From Annona cherimola (lineage: Eukaryota > Streptophyta > Magnoliopsida > Magnoliales > Annonaceae), in contig CM059971.1 in the NCBI GenBank assembly GCA_030490835.1, forward strand, positions 52,004,012 to 52,068,011: 64,000 nt of DNA, given 5' to 3'. Numbering within the stretch: the stretch's first letter is position 1; the number at the start of each line of letters is the position of its first letter. Of this stretch, positions 35,660-48,867 are shown piece by piece. A program made the translations under genes and the position numbers. The notes below the pieces were generated by a model that was not told where the DNA came from, searched no databases, and saw only the letters and a program-made list of their open reading frames with translations.

Positions 35660-36060
35660 CCACACCACTCTATTGGGCCTAATACCTCGCGATTGGGCCT
35701 ATAACCTCACTTAGGCCCAATTTTGCTCCCTATAAACTCATTTGGGCCAATAACTTTCAAATAAGCCCATGTAGGCCCAAAAACCCCTCAACTAGCCCAT
35801 TTGGGTTCGAAAACCATTCAAAAGGCCCAGTCGATCCCAAAATCTTTCAATAATCCCACATGGGCCCGAAAAGCTTCCAACTGGCTCATTTCGACCCAGA
35901 ACACTTCACTTGGGCCCAGTCTAGCTTGCCTGATCCCATTTCAACAAAAACTCTCCAATAAGCCCATTTGGGCCTAAATTTACTAAGTCAAGCCCAGTCA
36001 AGCTCAAACTCTTTTCAAAAAGCCCAGTTGGGCTCAAACCTCTTTAGTTGGTCTAAGTTG
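35660..36060. repeat. GGCCCA/TGGGCC-rich interspersed repeat stretch
   Basis: About twenty copies of GCCCA or TGGGC, in both orientations, occur every 15 to 30 bp between short variable spacers with runs such as AAAACCCCTCAA. The motif equals the TGGGCY site II core bound by plant TCP factors, but here it has a repeat-like spread with no adjacent gene. Spacers have the form ...CTTTCAAATAAGCCCA..., and the period is loose. Confidence 0.65.
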
Positions 36061-36188
36061 ACTTAAACATATTTTCAAAGTTCGGTTAAATCCAATTCTT
36101 GGTAAAACCACCCAATCTTTCTATCCAGAGGTTGTATGTGGAACACGTTGGTCTGCTGTGTAAATTCAGAAGCTGAGAGCGCACTTAG

Positions 36189-38110
36189 TGTGGTGCCCCG
36201 AACCGAGACGTCCACATAGTCCTTACTCCAAGATCTTGTCGATTGGTAAATGTGACTCAGGATTGTTGTCATGATCACGCGGCGGGTTCTTAATTGGATC
36301 TCGTCCAATATTTTTCTTTTCTTTTATCCATCATCATTTCATGTCTTTGCATTCCACACCATTCATCATTCATAATGAACTTATCCATATCATCGTAAAT
36401 CATCAACTTCTCATATTATTCATTACTTCATAATTTCATACAACCTATGTCTTTTTCACCATATCTCATTAGGGTATTTATTCATACAAAAATCTACTAA
36501 CTTTTGTAGATTCCTCTTTTCCTTTAGCAACACATGCTCTTCATCTCTTGGCTTTCCCTACACCTGTCTGAGGTCGGGAAAACAAAACATGAGTCAAAAC
36601 TCAATAAGCAAACATTTACTGTTCACATTTACTGTAGCAGGTTAATGTTCATTATCACTGTTCACGTTTACTGTTCAGCCGAGGTTAGTGTTCACAGTGA
36701 CGTGGGTTACTGTTCATGAGTTCCAAAAATAAAAAATACCATGACATAGCTTATGCTTAGTATATCATGGGAAATTTCATACATTTTGAATTCATCATCA
36801 TTTACTTGGCTAAATAACTCATTTTCTCCATGTACTAAAAATCAACATAAATTCACTTAAGCATAATCCTTAATTCCAAAAATCATGGGATTAATATATC
36901 ATCATTCCAACATCATATTTATAATAATCATACATCCCAAATCATCATTTATCAAATTTGGAGTATTATTTTCACATATCATACGCTATCTTCCTGAATG
37001 CTCCATCTTTGCTCCAAATTTTCGATGTTTCGGCATAATTTCAATTAAGAATTATAACTTTACTTATTTTCTCATGCTTAGTCATTATCTAAGCATGGTT
37101 TTACCTTACTTAACATCCAAAAAAAATGGGGAAGAAATCACTTACCCAAAGTGAAGATATCCTTCTTTTTCTCACACTTTCTCTCTCTAACTTTCTCCTC
37201 TTCTTTCTCCTCAAGGCTAAAACGTGGTGGGGGTGAAAAATGCTCAAATGGAGCTGGGATGAAGTGCCTTGGACGGTCACCCCTGCCCCCTATTTATACT
37301 TTTTGATTTTTCATCAAATTGGAATTTACCCCCCTTGCTTGAGGTATTAAATTGCAAATGTGTTTTTTTCTAATTTTAAAAGGTGCATGGAGCCTTGTGC
37401 AGCCCACCCTAGGCCTGCTCCAGCCCCCCTATGGAAGCCCTATTTTTTCTAGATTTTTAATTTATTAAAATTTATTTATTTTAAGCTAATTAAATCCTAG
37501 CGGTTGATTTATGATGATGATGATCATGGACCATTGATTTTGGTCAAAATCTCACCCAACCCAGCAGCCATTGTAGCTTTTCATTAATTATTTGATTAAT
37601 TAAAATTAACGCAAAGTCAAATTCTAATTAATGAAAAAGTAAAGCTACTTTTTGATCTTCAAATGACGTTTAATCTTGACCCTTGATTTATGATTTTTGA
37701 TCAATCTTGGACCACTCATCATGTTCATCATCATATTTTAGTCATCCATAAAAAATTTCATCTCAATCCGATGTCCGGATTGCAAGATATGAATTTTTCT
37801 TTATTTTCTTCGCAAAAATCCATAAAAATCCGAAAATACTAAATAAATCAAAAAGTTGCTATTTTGTCCTTTTGTGGGAAGCTTCTTTTTTTGTCTTTTT
37901 GTGATTAAGTTAATCCAAAGTGATTAACTCATCATTTCACTTTAACCACATGGTTACTATTTACGTTTCACTATTCACGTGCACTATTCATCCGAATTTC
38001 ATAAATAATTATTTTAACATCTATTTCCACATATTTTCATATTTCATTAATATATTACCGAGGGTTTACAACCCTAGGGTTTTATACATGTCTAAGATTG
38101 GGGTTTCACA
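36189..38110 (-). mobile_element. Family A solo LTR, short form (copy A3)
   Basis: TGTGGTGCCCC to GGGGTTTCACA, 1922 bp, perfect TSD CTTAG (36184-36188 and 38111-38115). Minus sense: TATAAATA (complement of 37291-37298), donor GTAAG (complement of 37141-37145) and acceptor CTGTC (minus GACAG) near 36557 are kept, but exon 2 and most of intron 1's distal part are deleted. The ACTGTTCA array lies at 36610-36715. Confidence 0.92.
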
Positions 38111-38115
38111 CTTAG

Positions 38116-38573
38116 CTTGCTGCGTAGGGTCACTAGTGTAGCCGATGGGCCCCTCACTAGTCTCTAACTGAGTCACCGCTGGTCGACGGGCTAAGCGTAA
38201 ACTCACATTTAAGTTATGACATGTGGCGTCATATGCTATCCATTTTCGAGTCACGACGTAGGGCGAAGTGTACTCACTTATCTTTGTATTTTCATGAGAC
38301 ACAATTTTTCATGCATTGGTAAAGACGTAGAAAGATCTTCTGCACATTTCATCATCGTTTCAATAAAATAATTATTTTTTTGGACTATTATATTCAGCTC
38401 TTTCAATCATGGGTTTTCTCATTAAAGATGTAAAATGAGAGTGTGGAACACCATGCAAAATATGTCTATGATATACTTTTCGGACTTGGCTAAAGAATTA
38501 AATTCTTTAAAATTTTACTAGGGGAATTGATTAGGCATTTATTTTCAATCGAGAAATTTTGAGGTCGAAACAA
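38116..38573. other. Unassigned spacer
   Basis: No gene is seen. It holds the flank of the A3 insertion (GC-richer, 38116-38300), then AT-rich sequence leading into the copia fragment. Confidence 0.4.
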
Positions 38574-39281
38574 CTATATCCATGGATCATTATCAAAAGC
38601 CTCTAAACATTTTTCTTCCAATTCATCAAGAGACATCAAATATATATTTTCATGTTTTTTTCTACTAAAGACTATATGGTCTTCATCAAAGATATTGCAT
38701 ATAAATGATTCAAACACAACTTTAATACCTTTGTCACATAGTTGGTTAATGCTCATTAGGTTGTGTTTATGTCTTTCAACAAATAACACTTCCTCCGTGC
38801 ATGCATTTGAAATGCTATAAATATTTTCCTTATCACTTTTATTTTTTATCTTTTTCATTATTGCCAAAAGCTATATTTCCTCCATCGTAGGCTTTAAGCT
38901 CATGGAACAAGATTTTATAGCCTGTCATGTGTCTTGAGCAGCCACTATCCATGAACCAAATATGTTGACTTTTACTCTAAGACAATCCTGCAAAAATTAT
39001 CAAGTAAATTTCATGTCTTTGGTACCTACTTTATGGAGCTATTTGGGTTAGTAAACATTTAGAGTCTAGTTATTCTAATTTAGAAGACAAATTTGTACCC
39101 AAACTAATTTAGCTCCTTGGTTGTACAATTTCTTGATTTTGCATTAATATATTTTATGACCAAACTTATTGCAAAAGTTGCATGCCCTGTGAATTCTTGG
39201 GGATGAACTTCATGCACACTTTGATTCCCAAATTGATCTTCTCACCTAAGTAACTCCAGTTGTTTTGTTTTGCATTGAGAT
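38574..39281 (-). pseudogene. Copia pol fragment (zinc knuckle, protease, pre-integrase)
   Basis: Minus-strand sequence collinear with 19300-20310 of copia B1: a CCHC-like ACNFCNKFGHKIY (with a stop before the last Cys) near 39190, FMDSGCSRHMTG (protease DSG) near 38955, then ENIYSISNACTEEVLFVERH and SINQLCDKGIKVV. It is cut by family A copy A4 at 39282 and ends at 38574 just before the WHKRLGH motif. Residues differ enough from B1 to be a separate, related element. Confidence 0.85.
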
Positions 39282-39834
39282 TGTGGCACCCCAACCCGAG
39301 ACGTTATATCCTTACTCCAAGACCTTATCGATTGGTAAATATGAATCAGGATTGTTGCCCTGATCACACGACAGGTTCTTAGTTGGATCTCGTCCAAATT
39401 TTTTTTCATTTCATTTCTTTTATCTATCATCATTCATTTCTTTGCATTCCACACCATTAATCTTACAAGCGACGATACACTTATAATAAATTGCATATAT
39501 CATTCATAGTATCTCATCATGTTGTTCTACAATAAGATTCTTCTTGACTTAATCATGACATTTTCATTCCACACATACATACATTCAATCATTAGTTCAC
39601 ATATACGTCAACATACCTTAGAACTTTAAATCATGCTATCCCATTCATTATAGCCCGCATGGCTACCATCTCGTATTCCTTCATTGCTTAGGTTTGCAAC
39701 CTCCTGAGTTTCCTGGTACCTGTCTAAGGTTTGAGAAAAAAAATATGAGTGATAACTCAGTAAGCAAGCATTTTATCTTTTAGGGCAATACTTCCTTTAA
39801 AACATTTTCCATAAACATCTTGAACACCTTTTTA

Positions 39835-40200
39835 CCTGAAGACATTTGTATATCCTAAAATAGTGTCATGAAATCCTTTATTCATGAAGACAATTCTATG
39901 TCCTAGAACATTTTCATAAACATCCATTCTTAAATCATTTACAAGCCACGTCCGGGCTTGTTAAGGCAAAACATATGTGTTTTACCCTCTTTAAGTAATT
40001 TTCTTTAGTCTTGTGTGAACATGTATAATGTTCCAAGACATTAAATAAAACCATTTTTTACCAATGGACGTTTTTATGTCCAAAAAATTTTTCATCATAC
40101 ATTCCTTTAGCCAAGGGACATTTGATGTCCAAAAACATATTTCCACATAAACCTTTTTGGAAACGGACATTTATATGTCCTAAAATATTTTCCACATCAA
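39835..40200. repeat. Array of GGACAT...ATGTCC dyads in LTR A4
   Basis: At least five short dyads about 60 bp apart: GACATTTGTATATC, GACAATTCTATGTC, GGACGTTTTTATGTCC, GGGACATTTGATGTCC and GGACATTTATATGTCC, most followed by TAAAA or AAAAA and CATAAA. This is the mirror copy of the array at 46480-47040. Confidence 0.8.
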
Positions 40201-40799
40201 TCCTTTTCATAATCCCCATCTTGGGGCTCATTTATAACAAACAAGACGTATAAAACATTTTTCATGTAAAACTTTTTTCATAATCCCCATCTTGAGGTTT
40301 GTTTATTGAAAACAAGACATAAATTCTTTTTCATTATTCCTATTTTGGGGCTCGTTTATTTCAAACAAGATATAAAATACATAATCATTTTCTTCAAACC
40401 ATTTGCATAGAAAATATTTCCTTTCATCCTTATTATTTACACTTTTTGTGTAAAACACCCTTTTTTAGGGTGATCATTTTGTATAGGCTCATAAAATTCA
40501 TTTAGGATAACTTTTCGTATAAATGCTTTTATGATCCAATCTTTGGGGTTTTCAAAAGCAAAACATATGCAAATGCATTTCTCCCCATCTAGTAGTGACA
40601 CTTAGTAAGTGATCATTCACCTTTTGGAAGAGAATTCTTAACAGCACGCTAGCCAGGCGGTTGTTCCTTCATCTTCTCCCATCTCAAGGAGGCGTCGTTG
40701 GCCTCCTACTATTCCTTAGCGACTTGGCCATATGTAGAGTAGGCCCCGGTCCATCTCCAACCATGCTCTATAACCGGCCTATTCCTTGTATTGGTGCAC

Positions 40800-41000
40800 C
40801 ATACATTATCATCACAGACCGCAGTCCGTGTGGTTTAAAGTATCATAAACTGCAGCCCGCGTCCTTTTAAATCATCTTGAAAAAGCGGGATCACAAACCA
40901 CAGTCCACATCCATTCTTGAAAATATCATAGACCGAGGTTTATGTCTTTTTAAATCATTTGAAAAAAGAACATCATAGACCGCAGTCTGTGTCAACTCGT
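40800..41000. repeat. Array of CAGACCGCAGTCYGTG dyads in LTR A4
   Basis: Five units of the type ATCA(C/T)AGACCGCAGTCYGTG (near 40815, 40849, 40892, 40927 and 40976), 30 to 50 bp apart. They match the complementary array in A5 at 45825-45990. Confidence 0.75.
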
Positions 41001-44000
41001 AAAGCGAGCGCACCAACTTTAAACAAGTTATCATTTAAAATCTAGTTTTCAGATGACCACCCTTAAATACTTTTAGAAATATTTTGAGTAAAATATTTTG
41101 ATAAGCGTTTGAAATGCTTGAGAAAACAATAAATCTTGAAATACTCATAATAAAGAAACTTCAAAATTTTTGGATTTTCAAGAATAAATCATATATTTTT
41201 CTAGCATTTTCTTAGTTTCCATTTTGGGGCCTTTTTGCTCACAAAAATTATGAAATTATACCATCCCCTTCTCAACCACCCTAAAGTCAAATTCTTGTCT
41301 GCATATCTATCTTGCCATTTTTACATAGAGAGGGGCTTACATAGCCTTTTGCATGTCATTTTAGCAACCCAAAATCAAACCATTTTATGAAATTAACTTA
41401 TCTGGTCGGCCATCCTTAAATCCCTTTAGAAAACATCTACATAAACATTTTCGAAGTATTTTCAAAAATTTTCCACTTTAGGGAAATCAAAACTTTTCTA
41501 ACATCATTTCAAAACATATGGACTATGCCCATATCATCGTTTATATGCAAGTGTCATGGCATAGAAAAACTAATCTTTTTCCATAAATCAAATCCCTTTT
41601 TCTTTTTCTTTCATAAACAGAGTTGTTTATCATAAAGTATCGTAAGAGTAAACTCAAAACTTATTTGAAAATATTGCTTTGTGAAAAATGGCAAAATTTC
41701 CTTTTTCTTATAAAATCTTTTTGAAAACAACATCATAAAGAACTTGCTTGCTTGTAAGAAAATTCTTAAAATCATCGGCATAAAGCATGAAATTCTTTGA
41801 AAATATTATCATGAAGAACTTGCTTACTTGTAAGCAAATTCCTAAATCCATTAGCATAAAACATTCCCAATCTTCGGCAACACTTGTGATAAAATAATTA
41901 TTTTAAAAAGTGTTGCTTGTTTCCCATGAAGCAAACCTTGAGACTTTTCATTAAAATCATCTGTGAAACCCGTACCCAAGTAAGGTTTATTTATATGCAA
42001 TTGGCATATAAATATGAATTAAGTATAATTTAGTAGAATTATGAATGATTTCCTTTGCAATATTGATGATTTATCGCAATTAGGGCAAATGATGATGAAT
42101 GATCAATGAAAGCCGATATGGGTCAATGTGATTAAAGAGGCTTAATGAAGATTAGGAAATGTGAATATATTGAGGATAATTACCTCATGTATTATGGTTT
42201 AACTAATGAAGATTTTGATGTTAATTATGAATTAAAGGAGGCAAATGCTAGAAAATGCATAACTCGACGCCGGGAAGGCGAATTAAGATGAAAATTGAAA
42301 GGTAAGCACATAATTTTGTGCTTAATCTTATGTTAATGATGGATTACAAAAATAAGAATGAAATTAGGGTGAAAATTGATCATCACCGTTCAAAAATTCA
42401 AATGGTCATAACTTGAGCTAGAAAAGTCAGATTGAGATGAAATTTGAAATGAACGGTTAAAATTATGAGATTAATGCAATGAGAATATTGGATTAAGATA
42501 ATTATGATAAAATTCAGTGATTAATGACATGATTTTAAGTTTATTAGATTAGCTCAAATGAGCTTGAAAAGGTGGTCGTACATGTGGACGATCAAGGGCC
42601 ATATACTTGATTTTTTCTAAATTTTTAAAAAATTGGAAATGTGCATTTTAATTACCTAGGAAGATAGGGTGAATAATGGACGAGATTTGGGATGAATTTT
42701 GTGGCAATAAAATTCCAAAAAGTCCATGATAAGTGGACCCCACGATATGGACAGCAATGGAGCATGGGAGAGAGGTGCACGGTCAAGCAGATTTTGTGAT
42801 TTTTTTATGTTTTTTTTAATAGCTAAATTGACCCTTAATTAAGCTAGCTACCTGAGGTGATTAAATACCCATTAATTAAAGTGGAAATTTGGTGGAAAAT
42901 TCGTGCAAGAGCTGATGCAAGTGGACCCCACCCAAGTGGACAGCTTTATCTAAAAGCTGGATAAGGCTGTGGAAAAAAATCCGAAAAAAATATTAAATGA
43001 TTAAATATGTGGCTGAAATTTTTTGTGCAAACTCTAGGGTAAATTTTAAAAACTTTACCCTCAATTTTTGGTCGTAATTGTAAAGGAAAAATTGAAAAAT
43101 AAATGTTTATATAAACATGCAGTGTGGACGTTCCAGATTTCTGTTTGGGAGAGAAAAAAAAGAAAAAATTCAATGGGGAAGTGGCTGGAACGATCCAAGG
43201 GATGAAACCATGAATAAATGAAGGGGATTTCAAGTGCTCAAAGGATGGATCACCAATTAATCAAGTAAGCATATGATTATTTTGATTTTATGTTTCAAAT
43301 ATGGAAATTATATGATGTTGTAAACTAAAATATGGACGGAATAGTAAATGGATGAATGTTAGCAGGAAATTTTTTAGAAAGAATAATTATGAGGTGATTA
43401 AGGAATGATAAAAGTTTCCTATTAAAAGGATAAGTACTTTGTAAATTAAAAATCCGAGAAAATTAGCCCAAACAGGGTAAAACGGGTGACAGGATTAGCA
43501 GTAGAAAATTATTTTTAATAATTTTTCTACATAGATTTTTGGGATAAAAACTTTAAAGGATATATAATATATATTTATAATCACAATAAAAAATTAAAAA
43601 TTATGTTTTGATGGGTATACATATGCCCCATAATTCACGTGATTAGGGCTGAACCTAAACTCACAACACTGTCCAGCACAGTGAAAATGCCAAAATAAAT
43701 ATATGATGTTAATATTTCGTGATGAAATATTTATTAGAGTTAATTCATATATTTAATGAGGTATGGTAGAAATTTCAGATTAAAAATACTTGATTTGATA
43801 TTAATTCAAGATTTTGAGATTTCAGTACGCCTGATTTCAGCATATGTGGATAGTTGGAGAAAAAAATAAAAAGGAAATATTAAACCTGTGTAGAAATGAT
43901 CCAAATTGATATATATGTTAATATAATAAATTTTTATTAGGAAAAGTTTGATTAATTTCTAAAAATTCGGATTTATAAAACTGATTAGGGTTATGTGTTG

Positions 44001-45824
44001 AGAAACATGTTGAATGTGTGAAAAATGGGTTCTAAAGTTGCTGTTTTGGAAACCTATGATTAGTGGATTTAAATCCCATAAAAATACCCTAAATAAAGTG
44101 TTAATTAGGGATAATTATCATGCTGAATTAGTGACTAAATTTCTGACTTGGGAGATTTTATGAAATGCCTCATATATGTGTTGCCAAATGGGCATTTGTG
44201 AAAGGATAAACATGCATAGGTGGTAAATAATTTATGTAATGTGATTTTATGCAAAAATGCATAAAAATATGATAAATTTTGTGAATATATTTCTGTTTAG
44301 AATTAAATGATGTTAATCTCAAACTTTGGGATTAATTAATGAGGCTTACGACAATAACGGGTGCTTAAAATGAGCAACGATGTGAGAAAAATGAAAAATA
44401 CGTTAAAAATGATAAATGGAGGTAATGAACCTCCAAATAATGATTTAATGAAGGATTATTACATGTATGTAAGTTTATCCTACATAAGGGTATTAAAAAT
44501 GAACAATATGATGTATAGATTATGATACGTATGAACACCCCGACTTGAATGACAAGTGGGCTAAGTTAGTGTAATATAAGTCCAAATGGATTTATATAGG
44601 TTGGAAAACCTAAGGAATATAAATATTTGAAGATGATGCAAATAAATGAAATGTTATTTTCATTTATCTAGGCAAAGGCAAGGAGATGAATGGAAGAAAA
44701 GGATTATAACGATCTCAGGTAAGCAAGCGAACTTTTTCAAATTATAGATTTTTCTCTATATGTTGAAATAATGATTTTGTCAATGCTTTTATGATTATGT
44801 TTTGATGAATGGTCAAGCACATGTTTTGAAAATGACGGCTTTAATGCAAAGCCATAAGTTTTGAAAAATGATGGCTTTAAGGAAAAGTCTCAAGGATTGC
44901 TTCGTGGGAAGAAAACGACAATTTTAAGATAAAGAATTTATTACAAATGTTGCCATGGATTGGCAATGCTTTATGTTAATGGATTGAGAAATTTTCTTAT
45001 GAGTAAGCAAGTTCTCCACGATAATATTTTCAAAAAATTTCACGTTTTATGTCGATGGTTTTTAAGAATTTCCTTTTAAGTAAGCAAGTTCTTTATGATG
45101 TTGTTTCAAAAGTATTTTATAAGAAAAAGGGAGTTTTGCCCTTTTTCACAAAACGACATTTGTGAATAAGCTTTGAATTATTTTTACAGAAATTTGTGAA
45201 AAATAATTATGTTTATGAAAGAAAAATGATTTATGAAAAAGATTGATTTTGCTATGTCAAGATAATTAAATATAAATAATAATTTGGACATAGTATATAT
45301 GTTTTGAAATGATATTTGAAAAGTTTTGATTTCCTTTAGATAAGGAAATCTATGATGAAAATGTTTTGAAAAATATTTATACGAATGTGTTGAAGGGGAT
45401 TTAAGGATGACCAACCTCCTATGTTGATTTCATAAAATGGTTTGATTTCGGGTTGCTAAATGGTATGCAAAAGATTATGCAAGCCCCTTATGTAAAAATG
45501 GTATACTAGATAGGTGGACAATAATTTGATTATTAGGGTGGTTGAGAAAGGGTAGCATAATTGCATAACTTTTGTGAGCGAAAGGCCTCAAAATGGAAAC
45601 CAAGAAGATGCTAGAAAAAATGTGTAATTTATTCTTGAAAATCTAAAAGTTCGAAATTTTTTTTATTAAAAGGGTTTTAAGATGTGTTATTTCTCAAACA
45701 TTTCAAATATTTGTCAAAATATTTTACTCAAAATATTTCTAAAAGAATTTAAGGAAGGTCATCCTAAAATTTGATTTCAAATAACAACTTGTTAAAGTGG
45801 GTGCGCTCGCTTACAAGTTGACAC

Positions 45825-45990
45825 GGACTGCGGTCTGTGATGTGTTTTTAAAAATAATTTTTAAAGATATAGACTTCGGTCTAAGATTTTTTATGTGTTA
45901 TGGATGCAGGCTGCGGTCTGTGATCCCGGTTTAAAAGGACATGGGCTGCGGTCTGTGGTTCTTCAAACCAAACGGACTGTGGTCCGTCAT
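45825..45990. repeat. Array of GACTGCGGTCTGTG dyads in LTR A5
   Basis: Units near 45825, 45870, 45905, 45947 and 45974. Arms vary together (CGGACTGTGGTCCG, AGACTTCGGTCTA). The array is inside putative intron 2. Confidence 0.75.
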
Positions 45991-46479
45991 AACAATGTAC
46001 GGTGCACCGGTACAATAAACAGGCAGGTTGTAGAGCACGGTTGGGATGACCGGGGCTCACTCTACATAAGGCCAAGTCGCTAAGGGATGACAGGAGTGCC
46101 AGCGGCGCCCTCCCTGAGATGGGAGCAGGATAAATAAACAGCTGCCTAGCAAGCGTGCTGTTAAGGATTCTCTTCTAAAAGGTAGCATGATCACTTGCTA
46201 AATGTCACTACTGGATGGGGAGAAATGTGTTTGCTTATGTTTTGCTTTTCAAAAGCCCAAAGATTGGGATATAAAAGAATTTATATGAAAAATTTATCCT
46301 AAATTGGATTTCTATGAGCCATTATGCATAAGTTACCCTAAAAGTAGGGTATTTTATACAAAATGTGTAAATATTAAGAATAAAAAGAAATAGTTTCTAT
46401 GCAAAAGTTTTCATGAAAATGATTTATGACTTGTTTGCTATAAACAAGCCCCAAGATGGGGATTATGAAAAAGGATTTA

Positions 46480-47040
46480 TGTCAAACTTGTTTTTGGACA
46501 TAAGAATGTCCATTATTAAAGAGCCTAATGAAAAGTGATTATGGACATGAGAATGTCCAATGCCAAAGTGTTTTAATAAAAAGGTGTTTTAGGACATATG
46601 AATGTCCATTGCCAAATGAAGCTATGTGAAAAATGTTTTGAGACATTAAATGTCTCTTGGCTAAAGAATTTTATGATGAAAAATATTTTTGGACATAAAA
46701 ATATCCTTTGCCGAGAAAGGCTTATGCAAATGACGTTTTAGGACATGATAATGTCCTTCTTTACCAAAGGATTTATGAGAAAAATATTTTGGACGTAAAA
46801 CGTCCACTGGCAAAAGATGGTTTTATGTAAAGGTCTTTGAACATTAAAAATGTTCATCTAAGATCAAAGGAAATTAACTAAGGAGGGTAAAACATATATG
46901 TTTTGCCTTAACAAGCCCAGAGGTGGCTTGTAAATAATTTTTAAGAATAAATATTTTATGATAATGTTCAAGGACATATAATTGTCCTCATGAACAAAGG
47001 ATTTCATGATAATGTTTTAGGACATATAAATGTCCTCAAG
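46480..47040. repeat. Array of GGACAT...ATGTCC dyads in LTR A5
   Basis: About ten short dyads 40-60 bp apart: GGACATAAGAATGTCC, GGACATGAGAATGTCC, GGACATATGAATGTCC, GAGACATTAAATGTCTC, GGACATGATAATGTCC, GGACGTAAAACGTCC, GAACATTAAAAATGTTC, GGACATATAATTGTCC and GGACATATAAATGTCC. Arms differ between units yet stay complementary within units. The array lies inside putative intron 2. Confidence 0.85.
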
Positions 47041-48867
47041 AAAAAGGTGTTCAAGATGTTTATGAAAAAGGATTTCAAGGAAGTCTTGCCCTAATAAGAA
47101 AATGCTTGCTTACTGAGTTGTCACTCGCGTTTTATTTTTCCAAATCTTAGACAGGTACTGGGAGACTCAAGGGGTCGAGGACCTAAGAAATGGAGAAAAG
47201 GTACGTAATGGTAGCCATGTGGCTATAAGGAATGGGAAAGCATGGTTTAAGGTTTTAAAGTATGTTAATGTGTATGTGAACTAAATTAGAATTTTAAGAT
47301 TCTATATGATTTAATGATAGAATGTATGGATTTATGAATGTAAAATGTGATGATTTAGTCAAAGAGACTTTTACTGTGAAAAGCATGATGAGATGCTATG
47401 AATGAAATATGAAATGTATTACAAGTGTATTGTCGCTTGTATGATGTATGATGTTGATTGTAAAGAGATGATTGATGAATAATGGAGTGAAATGTAAAGA
47501 TATGAATGAGTGATGCAGAATGTGAAGAAAACGATGATGAAGGAAAAAAAAAAAAATTTTTGACGAGTTTCAAATTTAGAACCAGCTGCGTGATCAGGGC
47601 AACAACCCTGATTCACATTTACCAATCGATAAGGTTTTGAGGTAAGGAAGTGACGTCTCGGTTTGGGGCGCCACATCATCCTTTTCCAAAACTTGTGACT
47701 TTTCATTAAAGTCGTCATTTTCAAAACTTGTGCTTGCCAACTTGTAAAACATTCATAAAAGCATCGACATAACATCTTAAATCATTTCAACACATAGGGA
47801 GAAATCAATAATTTGGAAAGTTCGCTTACTTACTTGAGATAGCCTTAATCCCTTTCTTCTATTTTTTTCCTTGCCTTCGCCTAGATAAATGAAAATAACA
47901 TTTCATTTATATGCATCAACTTCAAGTGCTTGCATCCCTTAGGGTTTTTCAACCTACATAAATTCATTTGGATTTACATTATACTAGCTTAATCCTCTTG
48001 TCTTTCAAGTCTAGTGTTCATATATATATATATATATATATATCAACATAGCGTATACATCACATTATCCATTCATTCCTTTCATTTTTAATACCCTTAT
48101 ATAGGGTAAACTTTCATACATATAACAACCATTCATTAAATCATTATTTGGAGGTTCATTACCTCCATTTATCATTTTTAACATATTTTTCACTTTTCAT
48201 ATACCAGTGCTCATTTTAAGCACTTAGTTGATAACTTAGGCATCATATATTAATCTAAAAATTTGATATTATAATTAATTACCAAAAAGTACCTTAATCA
48301 TGTATTCCCTCACATTTTCATGCATTTTTTCATTTTAGGAATTCACATAAGTTATTTATCACTTGTCCATGCTTAGCCTTTCACATACACTCAACTTACA
48401 ATACATAATTTATGTGTTTCTTAAAATCTTTCAACATAGCAACTTGTTTCTTATTTCAGCATGATTAAATCCCTTGATTAACATATAATTTAGGGTTCAA
48501 TTTCAGAATTTTAATTCATTCATTATTGGGTTCCAAAACAGATATGTTAGGACCCGATTTTCATCCTTTCGACACCTCTTTTGATATTTAAAACAAAACA
48601 GATTTCTAATCAATAAATTCCAGCAAATAATCATGCTTTTCTTAACCCAAATTTACGGTATTATCACATATTTAAAATTTAAAATTTATTTGCTTCCATA
48701 ACAGCAATATTTTCCTACATATAGGGCATCCATTTAACCCATTTTGACATGTCCAAACATATATCCATAAAATCAGATTTAGGGCATATCATTCTAAATC
48801 CTTTTGGACACTCAAAGTACCTTAAACGTAGGGTAATTTACCCTTTATAACATTCATAAATTATTTT

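Larger units (their letters stand above)
39282..41961 (-). mobile_element. Family A LTR, long form, left part (copy A4)
   Basis: It starts TGTGGCACCCCAACCCGAG after GAGAT and is interrupted by A5 at 41962. It continues at 47681-48867 and 50653-51107 between further insertions and is then cut by element C at 51108. On the minus strand the acceptor GACAG (complement near 39720) and exon 2 (about 47837-47882) are recognisable. The A4 body holds both inverted-repeat arrays described separately. Its own right end is not in the window. Confidence 0.85.
41962..47675 (+). mobile_element. Family A solo LTR, long form (copy A5)
   Basis: 5714 bp from TGTGAAACCCG to GGCGCCACA with perfect TSD TCATC (41957-41961 and 47676-47680), inserted in A4 in the opposite orientation. 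Putative structure: TTTATATAAAC near 43106, exon 1 to 43264, donor GTAAGC at 43265, exon 2 44672-44718, donor GTAAGCAAGC at 44719, pyrimidine-rich acceptor TTTATTTTTCC...AGACAG at 47154, exon 3 to the end. Its extra length relative to A7 lies mainly in intron 2 (2436 bp versus 518). Confidence 0.92.

Noticed and set aside
46480..47040. CRISPR array
   Set aside because: The regularly spaced short dyads superficially resemble repeats and spacers, but repeats are only 14-17 bp, vary in sequence, have uneven spacing, and lie in a plant retroelement LTR.
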